Position numbers and translations under genes: made by a program. The notes below the pieces were generated by a model, which saw only the letters and a program-made list of their open reading frames with translations, was not told where the DNA came from and did not search any database. Of a DNA stretch of 56,883 nucleotides, positions 6,456 through 14,489 are shown in pieces (position 1 is the first letter of the stretch; every line of letters starts with the position of its first letter). Source of the DNA: an uncultured Oscillospiraceae bacterium (GTDB lineage: Bacteria; Bacillota; Clostridia; Oscillospirales; Oscillospiraceae); assembly GCA_947632005.1 (NCBI GenBank), contig CANRNU010000013.1, positions 1 through 56,883 on the forward strand. The letters are read 5' to 3'.

Positions 6456-8864
6456 ATGAAAAAGTGGACGCGCGCACTGTACCAGCCCAACCTGCCCCTC
6501 ACCCCCGACGGCTATGTGACCGCCAGCGCCGGACACATCGCCCTGTCCCGAAAGGCGGCCCGGGAGGGCATGGTGCTTTTGAAAAACCACAACGCCCTTC
6601 TGCCCCTGGACCCGGCCCGGCCCGCGGCCCTGTTCGGCAAGGGCAGCTTTGACTATGTGAAGGGCGGCGGCGGCAGCGGCGACGTGACCGTGGCCTACGT
6701 CCGGAATCTTTACGACGGGCTGAAGGAACAGGGCGTGCCCCTGTACGAGCCCCTCTGTGACTATTACCGGGACTATGTGACGGCGCGCTATGCCGCCGGG
6801 GACCAGCCCGGCATGATGGCCGAGCCCCCTCTGCCCGCCGAATTGCTGGCCGGCGCCCGGCAGGCGGCGGACACGGCCATCGTGGTCCTGAGCCGGTTTT
6901 CCGGGGAGGGCTGGGACCGTTCGGACGTGGAGTTCACCGACCCGGACAATCCCTGGCCCCACGAGGTGTCCATGCCTCAGATCGCCGGACAGATATTCCC
7001 CCGGGGGGATTTTTACCGCTCCCAGGCGGAGACCGCCATGATCGAGGCGGTCTGCGCCGCCTTCGACCGGGTGGTGCTGGTGCTGAACGTGGGCGGCGTG
7101 GTGGACGTGTCCTGGCTGCAGGACGACAGCCGCATCGGCGCGGCGCTGCTGGCCTACCAGGGCGGCATGGAAGGCGGCGCGGCGGCGGCAGAGCTTCTGA
7201 CCGGCAAAGCCACCCCCTGCGGCAAGCTGCCGGACACCTATGCCCGGGACATCGGCGACTGGCCCTCCACGGAGGGCTTCCACGCCTCTCCCTTCTATGT
7301 GGATTATACCGAGGACGTCTATGTGGGCTACCGGTACTTTGCCACCCTGCCCGGGGCGGCGGAGAAGGTGTGCTATCCCTTCGGCTACGGCCTGTCCTAC
7401 ACCACCTTCTCCCTGGAGACCGTCTCTTCGGCGGCAGAGGCCGGCAGCGTCTGTCTCGCCGTCCGGGTGACCAACACCGGCGCCCGCCCCGGAAAAGAGG
7501 TGGTCCAGGTCTATTTCAGCGCCCCCCAGGGAAAACTGCAAAAGCCCGCCCGGGCCCTGGCCGCCTTCCGGAAGACCCGGGAGCTGGCCCCCGGGGAGAG
7601 CGAGACCGCGGCGCTGACCTTCCCTCTCGCCGCCATGGCCAGCTTCGACGACCTGGGCAAGGTCCAAAAGTCCGCCTGGGTCCTGGAGGCAGGTACATAC
7701 CGGTTCTATGTGGGCGCTTCCCTGGCAGACGCCAAGGCGCTGGACTTCACCTGGGAGCAGGCGCAGGATGAGGCCGTCTCCCAGCTGGAGAGCCGCCTGG
7801 CCCCCTCCCATCTGACCAAGCGCCTGCTGGCGGACGGGACATACGAGGCTCTGCCCGCCGCCCCGGCGGTGGACACCGACGCCAGCGTCCTGCCCCCGCT
7901 GAACACCACCATGGAGGGGGTGTGCCCCGCCGTCCGGGGCCGGGACCGGGGCTTTCTCTTCCGGCCCTATGCCGAGGGCGTCCGTCCTCTGGAGGACGTG
8001 GCGGCAGGCGCGCTCAGCCTGGACGATTTCCTGGCCCAGCTCAGCGACGGGGACCTCATCCATCTGCTGGGCGGCCAGCCCAACACCTCCGTGTCCAACA
8101 CCTTCGGCATGGGCGCTCTGCCGGAGTACGGCATACCAGACGTGACCACCGCCGACGGCCCGGCGGGCCTGCGCCTCCAGCCGGATACCGGCGTTTGCAC
8201 CACTGCCTGGCCCTGCGCCACCCTTCTGGCAGCCACCTGGGACGAGGAGCTGACCTGGGCGGTGGGAGCCGCCGCCGCAGGCGAGGTGAAGGAGAACAAC
8301 ATCGCCGTCTGGCTGGCCCCGGCGGTGAACATCCACCGCAATCCCCTCTGTGGCCGGAATTTTGAGTACTGGTCCGAGGACCCCCTGCTGGCGGGGAAGC
8401 TGGCCGCCGCCATGGTCCGGGGCATCCAGTCGCAGCATGTGGCCGCCACGGTGAAGCACTTTGCCTGCAACGACAAGGAGACCAACCGGAAGCAGTCGGA
8501 CTCCCGCCTGTCTGAACGGGCCCTGCGGGAGGTCTATCTGCGGGCCTTTGAGATCATCGTAAAGGAGGCCCAGCCCTGGGCCATCATGAGTTCCTACAAC
8601 ATCATCAACGGCCGCCGCGCTTCCGAGAGCCGGGAGCTCCTCACGGACATCCTCCGGGGCGAGTGGGGCTTCCAGGGTCTGGTGATGACCGACTGGTGGA
8701 ACCGGGCGGAGCACTACAAGGAGGTCCTGGCCGGCAACGACCTCAAGATGGCCAACGGCTATCCCGAGCGTCTGGCAATGGCCATGGAGAAGGGCGTTCT
8801 CACCCGGGCAGACCTTCTGGTCTGCGCCCGCCGGGTGCTGGAGCTCATTTTGAAGATCGACTGA
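6456..8864 (+). CDS. Glycoside hydrolase family 3 beta-glycosidase with swapped domain order
   Basis: 802 residues, cytoplasmic. The usual GH3 order is reversed. The alpha/beta sandwich (SRKAAREGMVLLKN, LPLDP, VVVLSRFSGEG, VVLVLNVGG) and fibronectin-like domain (FGYGLSYTTF, VVQVYFSAP) come first, at residues about 25-450. The catalytic TIM barrel (GIPDVTTADGPAGLR, NIHRNPLCGRNFEYWSEDP, VKHFACNDKETNR, VMTDWW) follows at about 540-802. Asp746 in TDW is the expected nucleophile. Swapped GH3 enzymes are known from ruminal and gut Firmicutes. Substrate is likely a beta-glucoside or beta-xyloside; sequence alone does not decide. ATG 6456 follows AAGGAGG by 7 nt. Confidence 0.92.
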   Translation: MKKWTRALYQPNLPLTPDGYVTASAGHIALSRKAAREGMVLLKNHNALLPLDPARPAALFGKGSFDYVKGGGGSGDVTVAYVRNLYDGLKEQGVPLYEPLCDYYRDYVTARYAAGDQPGMMAEPPLPAELLAGARQAADTAIVVLSRFSGEGWDRSDVEFTDPDNPWPHEVSMPQIAGQIFPRGDFYRSQAETAMIEAVCAAFDRVVLVLNVGGVVDVSWLQDDSRIGAALLAYQGGMEGGAAAAELLTGKATPCGKLPDTYARDIGDWPSTEGFHASPFYVDYTEDVYVGYRYFATLPGAAEKVCYPFGYGLSYTTFSLETVSSAAEAGSVCLAVRVTNTGARPGKEVVQVYFSAPQGKLQKPARALAAFRKTRELAPGESETAALTFPLAAMASFDDLGKVQKSAWVLEAGTYRFYVGASLADAKALDFTWEQAQDEAVSQLESRLAPSHLTKRLLADGTYEALPAAPAVDTDASVLPPLNTTMEGVCPAVRGRDRGFLFRPYAEGVRPLEDVAAGALSLDDFLAQLSDGDLIHLLGGQPNTSVSNTFGMGALPEYGIPDVTTADGPAGLRLQPDTGVCTTAWPCATLLAATWDEELTWAVGAAAAGEVKENNIAVWLAPAVNIHRNPLCGRNFEYWSEDPLLAGKLAAAMVRGIQSQHVAATVKHFACNDKETNRKQSDSRLSERALREVYLRAFEIIVKEAQPWAIMSSYNIINGRRASESRELLTDILRGEWGFQGLVMTDWWNRAEHYKEVLAGNDLKMANGYPERLAMAMEKGVLTRADLLVCARRVLELILKID

Positions 8865-8876
8865 CCGAAAAAAGAT

Positions 8877-8916
8877 CGGGGCCCTGGCGGCATATGCCGT
8901 CAGGGCCCCGGTTTTT
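8877..8916. terminator. Bidirectional intrinsic terminator between GH3 and GH51 genes
   Basis: The halves 8877-8891 and 8896-8910 pair over 15 bp with one G-U and an ATAT loop. GTTTTTG follows on the plus strand, and a T6 run follows on the minus strand (AAAAAA upstream on the plus strand). It can stop both converging genes. Confidence 0.9.
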
Positions 8917-8923
8917 GTTCGTC

Positions 8924-10411
8924 TCATTCCCCGTCCGCCCGCCCGGGCAGCCGGATCATGTTCCAGGAGGCGGGCGGCAGCGTCACGCATCCCTTCGGGC
9001 CGGTCCGTGTCACCGTCTTCCGGATGCAGGTGCCCTCCGGCGTATTGACGCTGTCCAGGGCCGGCGCCGTGAGGCTGGTGAGCTCTCCGGTCCGGACCGG
9101 CGTATCCAGGGTGCAGACCATCTCCTCCGTCAGACTCTTGTTCACCACGAACAGGGTGAGCCCGTCCCCCGCCGGCGCCAGCACCGCCGCGCAGTCCAGA
9201 TAGGGCACGTCCCGTCCCGCCGCACAGTCGTAGGCCGGGCAGTCCACCTCCGCCCGGAGGGCCGTCCCCCGTCCGCAGCGGGAGGTGAGGAGGAAGGGAG
9301 CATATGTGGTCTGTACCCAGGCCCGGCCCCCGGGCTGGGTGGAGATGGGCGCCAGCACATTCACCAGCTGGGCGAGACAGGCGATCTTCACCGTGTCGGC
9401 GTTGTTGATGAGGGTCGTGAGAAGTCCGCCCACCGCCAGCGCGTCGGCAAAGTTATACCGCTCCTCCTCTATGGGCCGGCCCACCACCCAGCGAGGCGCG
9501 TCCCCTCCCTCGTTCTGCCAGTGATACCACACGTTCCACTCGTCAAAGCTGAGGCCGATGGGCTTCTCCCGCCCGGTCTCGGTCTGGTATTCCCGGCAGA
9601 TGGCTGCCACCTCCCGGATAAAGCCGTCCATCTGGCCGGACCGGGCCAGGAGGGACGGGACGTCCCCGTCGTCGCAGCGGTAATACTGGTGCAGAGACAG
9701 GTAGTCGATGTACTGCCCGCAGTGGCGCAGCACGGTCCGCTCCCAGTCCCCGAAGGTCGGCATCTCCCGGTTGGAGCTGCCGCAGGCCACCAGCTCGATG
9801 GACGGGTCCATCCACTTCATCATCTTGGCGGTCTCGCAGGCCAAGCGGCCATATTCCTCCGCCGTCTTGGCGCAGATCTGCCAGGGGCCGTCCATCTCAT
9901 TGCCGAGGCACCACAGCTTCACGCCGTGAGGCGCCTCCCACCCATGGCTCCGGCGCAGGTCGCTGAGATACGTCCCCCCGGGCACGTTGCAGTACTCCAC
10001 CAGGTCTGCCGCGGCCTGGGCGTCCCGGGTCCCCAGATTCACCGCCAGCATGGGCTCCGCGTCCACCTTGCGGCAGAAATCCATAAATTCGTTGGTCCCC
10101 ACCTGATTGGGCTCCAGCGCCATCCAGGCCAGGTCCCGCCGGACGGGCCGGCTCTCCCGGGGGCCCACGCCGTCCTCCCACCGGTAGCCGGAGACAAAGT
10201 TCCCGCCGGGATAGCGGATATGCGCCAGGCGCAGCGGTCGGATCAGCTCCGCCACATCCTCCCGGAACCCATCCCCGTCCGCAGACGGGTGCCCCGGCTC
10301 ATAGATGCCCGTGTAGACCGCGCGGCCCATATGCTCCACAAAGGAGCTGTACAGCCGCTCGTCGATGGGCGAGATCACATCGTCCCGGGATACGCGGATG
10401 GCCGCTTTCAT
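8924..10411 (-). CDS. abfA: Alpha-L-arabinofuranosidase (glycoside hydrolase family 51)
   Basis: 495 residues, no signal peptide. It would remove alpha-L-arabinofuranosyl side chains from arabinoxylan or arabinan fragments inside the cell. Family-51 marks: ERLYSSFVEHMGRAVYTGIY, RYPGGNFVSGYRWEDG, CLGNEMDGPWQ (acid/base Glu172), HQYY, and SFDEWNVWYH (nucleophile Glu291), then a C-terminal beta domain. The start ATG follows an AGGAGGCGACGTAT spacing. A stem-loop CCCGGCGG/CCGCCGGG (10432-10451) lies just upstream, between it and the membrane-protein gene. It converges on the GH3 gene and shares its terminator. Confidence 0.94.
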   Translation of the reverse strand: MKAAIRVSRDDVISPIDERLYSSFVEHMGRAVYTGIYEPGHPSADGDGFREDVAELIRPLRLAHIRYPGGNFVSGYRWEDGVGPRESRPVRRDLAWMALEPNQVGTNEFMDFCRKVDAEPMLAVNLGTRDAQAAADLVEYCNVPGGTYLSDLRRSHGWEAPHGVKLWCLGNEMDGPWQICAKTAEEYGRLACETAKMMKWMDPSIELVACGSSNREMPTFGDWERTVLRHCGQYIDYLSLHQYYRCDDGDVPSLLARSGQMDGFIREVAAICREYQTETGREKPIGLSFDEWNVWYHWQNEGGDAPRWVVGRPIEEERYNFADALAVGGLLTTLINNADTVKIACLAQLVNVLAPISTQPGGRAWVQTTYAPFLLTSRCGRGTALRAEVDCPAYDCAAGRDVPYLDCAAVLAPAGDGLTLFVVNKSLTEEMVCTLDTPVRTGELTSLTAPALDSVNTPEGTCIRKTVTRTGPKGCVTLPPASWNMIRLPGRADGE

Positions 10412-10504
10412 ATACGTCGCCTCCTGTTCTCCCCGGCGGGAAGCCGCCGGGCAACTGTTCCTGTACCTCTGTCTTATGGATCGTTCGATGGCGAAGCGCC
10501 GCCC

Positions 10505-11236
10505 TCACAGGACCAGCATGGCCAGCCCGGACAGGGCCATCATCCCATAGACCGCCCGGCGGATAAAGCCGATGTCCACCCGTTTGAACGCCCAGACCCC
10601 CAGCAGATTTCCCAGCAGCAGACCACCAAATCCCACCGCCGTCGCGCGCAGCACATCCCCTGTCATGACGCCGTTGGCCGCCCGCAGGGCCACCACATAA
10701 AAGTTCGTGATCATGAAGTACCCCTGGATGGTGGCCAGATACTCCTCCTTCGTCTCCGTGGTGGCGGAGAAATAAAGGCTGGCAGGCGGTCCGCCCGTGG
10801 CGAACAGGCCGCTCATGATGCCACCCAGCGTCCCGGCGATCAGGCCGTTCCGCACCCCCGCTCTCATCCGCACCCGCTTGGCGATGAAGATGAAATAGAC
10901 GCTCAGCGCCGTGAGAAAGCCGCCCAATATCCGCTTCATGAGCTGGCTGTCCAATCCCACCGCGACGCGCACGGCCAGAAAGCTGGCGGCAAAATACGCC
11001 GCCAGGGGGACCAGCAGCAGCTTCCAGCGGATGTGCCGCCGGTAGCGGAGGGCCAGGTATGTGGACTGAAAAAAGGTGATGATGTTGATGACGGATGCCG
11101 CCTGCACGGTCGACCCCAGCAGATAGGGCATGAACATCATGCAGATCACCCCAAAGCCAAAGCCGCAGATCGTATTGAGGGCGCACCCCACCGCACACCC
11201 CAGCAAAATGACAAGGTTTTCCATGGGGCAAATCAT
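10505..11236 (-). CDS. TauE/SafE (TSUP) family membrane protein
   Basis: About 243 residues and almost entirely hydrophobic, with roughly seven to eight membrane segments. The sequence CALNTICGFGFGVI near the N-terminus and GLFATGGPPASLYF at mid-length are the two glycine-rich repeats of the TSUP (DUF81) family. The family exports sulfite, sulfoacetate or other small organosulfur or carboxylate anions; the substrate here is unknown. ATG 11236 has only a G-rich weak RBS; ATG 11224 (MENLVILLG) is an alternative. Gap to the downstream GH51 gene is 93 bp, so co-transcription is possible but no functional link is evident. Confidence 0.85.
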   Translation of the reverse strand: MICPMENLVILLGCAVGCALNTICGFGFGVICMMFMPYLLGSTVQAASVINIITFFQSTYLALRYRRHIRWKLLLVPLAAYFAASFLAVRVAVGLDSQLMKRILGGFLTALSVYFIFIAKRVRMRAGVRNGLIAGTLGGIMSGLFATGGPPASLYFSATTETKEEYLATIQGYFMITNFYVVALRAANGVMTGDVLRATAVGFGGLLLGNLLGVWAFKRVDIGFIRRAVYGMMALSGLAMLVL

Positions 11237-11298
11237 ACCACACCCCCACCCCCTGCGCAAGAGAAAACATCGGAAATCCCAAAGTTTGACAGCAGGGC

Positions 11299-11327
11299 TT
11301 GAATCCTCTCTGCATATGAAATATAAT
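11299..11327 (+). promoter_or_regulatory. Promoter of feoAB fusion
   Basis: TTGAAT (11299-11304), 17 bp, TATAAT (11322-11327). I saw no convincing Fur box around it. Confidence 0.75.
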
Positions 11328-11380
11328 AGACCCGCTCTGCCCCGGGCACAAACGAGAGAAGAAGGGGGAAACACCTCAAA

Positions 11381-13741
11381 ATGACCCTGCGCGAGCTCCC
11401 CATAGGAAAAACCGCCGTCATCTCCGCCGTAGGCGGCGAGGGCGCCCTGAGACAGCACTTCCTGGACATGGGCGTCATCCCGGGTTCCAACATCACCCTG
11501 ATCAAATACGCCCCGCTGGGCGACCCCATGGAATTCATGATCCACGGGTATGAGCTGACGCTGCGGGTGGCAGACGCGGAAAAGATCGACATCGAAAACG
11601 TCCGGGACCCGGAGGACGCCGGGAAGACCGGGCGGCGCGAATACAGCGGGCGGCGCATCGCCCACCCGGGTCTCGGCGAACCGGGCAAATACCACGAAAA
11701 GGCCACGGAGAATCCCCTGCCGGAGGGCACGCTTTTGACCTTCGCCCTGGCGGGGAACCAAAATTCCGGCAAGACCACCCTGTTCAACGCCCTCACCGGC
11801 TCCAACCAGCACGTCGGCAACTTCCCCGGCGTGACCGTGGACAGGAAGGACGGCGTAATCAAAAACCACGCCGACACCCGCATCACGGACCTGCCCGGCA
11901 TCTACTCCCTGTCCCCCTACACCAGCGAGGAGATCGTCACCCGGGCCTTCATCCTGGACGAAAAACCCCGGGGCATCATCAACATCGTGGACGCCTCCAA
12001 CATCGAGCGGAACCTGTACCTGACCATCCAGCTCATGGAGCTGGACGTGCCCATGGTACTGGCCCTGAACATGATGGACGAGGTCCGGGGCAACGGCGGC
12101 TCCGTCAAGATCAACGAGATGGAGCACCTGCTGGGCATCCCCGTAGTCCCCATCTCCGCGGCCAAAAACGAGGGCATCGACGAGCTGGTGGACCACGCCC
12201 TGCATGTGGCCAAGTTCCAGGAGCCGCCCCGGCGCATCGACTTCTGCCGGGAGGACAAAAACGGCGGCGCCGTCCACCGGTGTCTGCACGCCATCATGCA
12301 CCTCATCCAGGACCACGCCCAGCGGGCGGGCATCCCGGTGCGTTTTGCCGCATCCAAGCTGGCGGAGGGCGATAAGAGCGTCCTCGCCGCGCTGGACCTG
12401 GACCAGAACGAGACGGAGATGGTGGAACACATCATCTGTCAGATGGAGACGGAGAGCGGCATGGACCGGGCCGCCGCCATCGCGGACATGCGCTTTTCCT
12501 TCATCAAGGACCTGTGCGCCGGGACGGTGGTAAAGCCCCGGGAGAGCCGGGAGCGGTCCCGCAGCGCCCGCATAGACCAGGTGCTCACGGGCAAATATAC
12601 CGCCATCCCCTGCTTCATTGCCATCATGGCCCTGGTGTTCTGGCTGACCTTCGACCTGATCGGCGCGCGGCTGCAGGACCTGCTGGACATGGGCATCGGC
12701 GCCCTGGCCGGGCAGGTGGATTCCTGGCTCGCCGCCATCCGCGCCGGAGACGTGCTGCGCTCGCTGGTAATGGACGGCATCTTCGCCGGGGTGGGCAGCG
12801 TGCTGAGCTTCCTGCCGGTGATCGTGGTGCTGTTCTTCTTCCTGTCCCTGATGGAGGACAGCGGCTACATCGCCCGGGTGGCCTTCGTGATGGATAAGCT
12901 GCTGCGAAAGCTGGGTCTTTCCGGTCGGAGCATCGTGCCCATGCTGCTGGGCTTCGGCTGCACCGTGCCCGGCATCATGGCCACCCGGACCCTGCCCTCC
13001 GAGCGGGACCGGAAGCTCACCATCCTGCTGACCCCCTACATGAGCTGCAGCGCCAAGCTGCCGGTCTACGCCTTTTTCACCGCCGCCTTCTTCCCCTCCC
13101 ACCGGGGCGCCGTGATGATCGGGCTGTACCTGCTGGGCATCGCCCTGGGCATCCTGCTGGCCTTTCTCATGAAGGGCACGGTCTTCAAGGGCGAAGCGGT
13201 CCCCTTCGTGATGGAGCTTCCCAACTACCGCATGCCGGGGGCCAAAAACGTGGGCCATCTCATGTGGGACAAGGCGAAAGATTTTCTCCAGCGGGCCTTC
13301 ACCATCATCTTCCTGGCCTCCATCGTCATCTGGTTTTTGCAGACCTTTGACTTCCGTCTGAACATCGTCACCGACTCCCGCGGCAGCATGCTGGCAGTCC
13401 TGGCGGGATACATCGCGCCGCTGCTGGCCCCGCTGGGGCTGGGGGACTGGCGCATCTGCGTCGCCCTCATCACCGGCTTCATCGCCAAGGAGAGCGTGGT
13501 GTCCACCCTGTCGGTGCTCTTCGGCGCAGGCGCCGCCATCCAGGGCGTTCTCACGCCTCTGGCCGCGGCCAGTCTTCTGGTGTTCTGCCTGCTGTATACC
13601 CCCTGCGTGGCGGCCATCGCCGCCGTGCGCCGGGAGCTGGGGGGTAAGTGGGCCGCCGGCATCGTACTGGAACAGTGCGCCGTTGCCTGGGTCGCCGCCC
13701 TTGTCGTCCGGGTCATCGGACATCTGCTGGGCATGGTGTGA
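11381..13741 (+). CDS. feoB: Ferrous iron transporter FeoA-FeoB fusion
   Basis: 786 residues. Residues 1-72 are a FeoA-type SH3-like domain (LPIGKTAVISAVGGEG, FLDMGVIPGS, PLGDPMEFMIHGYELTLR). FeoB follows: a G domain with G1 GNQNSGKTT (125-133), G2 region NFPGVTVD, G3 DLPG (170-173), G4 NMMDE and G5 SAAK, then the membrane core with GFGCTVPGIMATRTL and CSAKLPVYAFF. It takes Fe(II) across the cytoplasmic membrane using GTP. FeoA and FeoB are usually separate genes; here FeoA is fused to the N-terminus, a known but less common form. Start ATG 11381 follows AAGGGGG by 12 nt. Strong terminator downstream. Confidence 0.96.
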   Translation: MTLRELPIGKTAVISAVGGEGALRQHFLDMGVIPGSNITLIKYAPLGDPMEFMIHGYELTLRVADAEKIDIENVRDPEDAGKTGRREYSGRRIAHPGLGEPGKYHEKATENPLPEGTLLTFALAGNQNSGKTTLFNALTGSNQHVGNFPGVTVDRKDGVIKNHADTRITDLPGIYSLSPYTSEEIVTRAFILDEKPRGIINIVDASNIERNLYLTIQLMELDVPMVLALNMMDEVRGNGGSVKINEMEHLLGIPVVPISAAKNEGIDELVDHALHVAKFQEPPRRIDFCREDKNGGAVHRCLHAIMHLIQDHAQRAGIPVRFAASKLAEGDKSVLAALDLDQNETEMVEHIICQMETESGMDRAAAIADMRFSFIKDLCAGTVVKPRESRERSRSARIDQVLTGKYTAIPCFIAIMALVFWLTFDLIGARLQDLLDMGIGALAGQVDSWLAAIRAGDVLRSLVMDGIFAGVGSVLSFLPVIVVLFFFLSLMEDSGYIARVAFVMDKLLRKLGLSGRSIVPMLLGFGCTVPGIMATRTLPSERDRKLTILLTPYMSCSAKLPVYAFFTAAFFPSHRGAVMIGLYLLGIALGILLAFLMKGTVFKGEAVPFVMELPNYRMPGAKNVGHLMWDKAKDFLQRAFTIIFLASIVIWFLQTFDFRLNIVTDSRGSMLAVLAGYIAPLLAPLGLGDWRICVALITGFIAKESVVSTLSVLFGAGAAIQGVLTPLAAASLLVFCLLYTPCVAAIAAVRRELGGKWAAGIVLEQCAVAWVAALVVRVIGHLLGMV

Positions 13742-13759
13742 GCATACCGGCACGACAGG

Positions 13760-13799
13760 ACCCCGGAAGCCCTTTCGGATGGGCTTCCGGGGTCTTTTT
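13760..13799 (+). terminator. Intrinsic terminator after feoB
   Basis: A 13-bp stem ACCCCGGAAGCCC/GGGCTTCCGGGGT (13760-13772 with 13781-13793) has an 8-nt loop and is followed by CTTTTTC. Confidence 0.92.
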
Positions 13800-13809
13800 C
13801 TGTCCATTT

Positions 13810-14454
13810 TCAGTCCATTACCCGCTCGATGGCCCTGCGCACCACAGGCGCTGCCGCCGCATAGCCTGCGGCGTTTGGATGGAGCCCGTCGTCGGAATAG
13901 CGCCCGTCCAGACGCCCGTCCTCGGCCTGCAGGGCCGGGAACACGTCCGCGTACTGGTAATTCAGCTCCTTCGCCCACGCCTCCAGGCAGGCGTTCACCT
14001 CCCGGATGACGCCGGTGAAATACAGCTCCTCCCCCTCCGCCACAGGATAGACGGACTGGACCACGACCTTCGTCCGGGGCAGCTCTTCATGGATGCTCTG
14101 TACGATGCGGCGCAGGTTCTCCTTTACCTCGTCCCCGCCCCAGCCCAGGAGGATGTCGTTGATGCCCCCATGGACCACCACGATCTCCGGCTGGGCGGCA
14201 TATACCCGGTCCAGCCTGTCCAGCATGCCCGCGGTCGTATCCCCGGCAATGCCCTGATTGACCGTCTCCAGTCCCGGATAACAGGCCGGCAGGTCGCAGA
14301 ATTCGGTGATGCTGTCTCCCAAAAAGACCACCGCCCCTTCCGGCACAGGCCGGGCCGGTCGGGAACTCTCCCAGAAGAGCAGCCCGCCGATGCCTGCCAG
14401 CGTGACCGCCGCCAGGCATTTGGCCGCCGTCAGTCCCCTGCGTCTCTTCCCCAT
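13810..14454 (-). CDS. SGNH/GDSL-family hydrolase, membrane-anchored or secreted
   Basis: 214 residues. A short basic start (MGKRRRG) and one hydrophobic segment at residues about 10-27 suggest an N-terminal anchor or uncleaved signal. The catalytic fold shows FLGDSIT (Ser48), NQGIAGDTT (block II), GGIND (Asn99, block III) and DDGLHPN (Asp189, His192). It resembles lysophospholipase/acylhydrolase TesA-like members; the natural ester is unknown. RBS AAGGAGAGGAC precedes ATG 14454. The start lies 35 nt after the stop of the kinase gene on the same strand, so the two are probably co-transcribed. Confidence 0.87.
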   Translation of the reverse strand: MGKRRRGLTAAKCLAAVTLAGIGGLLFWESSRPARPVPEGAVVFLGDSITEFCDLPACYPGLETVNQGIAGDTTAGMLDRLDRVYAAQPEIVVVHGGINDILLGWGGDEVKENLRRIVQSIHEELPRTKVVVQSVYPVAEGEELYFTGVIREVNACLEAWAKELNYQYADVFPALQAEDGRLDGRYSDDGLHPNAAGYAAAAPVVRRAIERVMD

Positions 14455-14489
14455 GTCCTCTCCTTCCCGGGAGCGTCCCTGTGGTCCGC

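Noticed and set aside
6390-8990. Minus-strand frame opposite the GH3 gene
   Set aside because: Shadow: no RBS, composition typical of the reverse complement of a GC-rich gene.
10505-13978. Minus-strand open frame of over 1100 codons through feoB
   Set aside because: Only its last 243 codons (TauE/SafE-like protein) are real; the rest is antisense to feoB.
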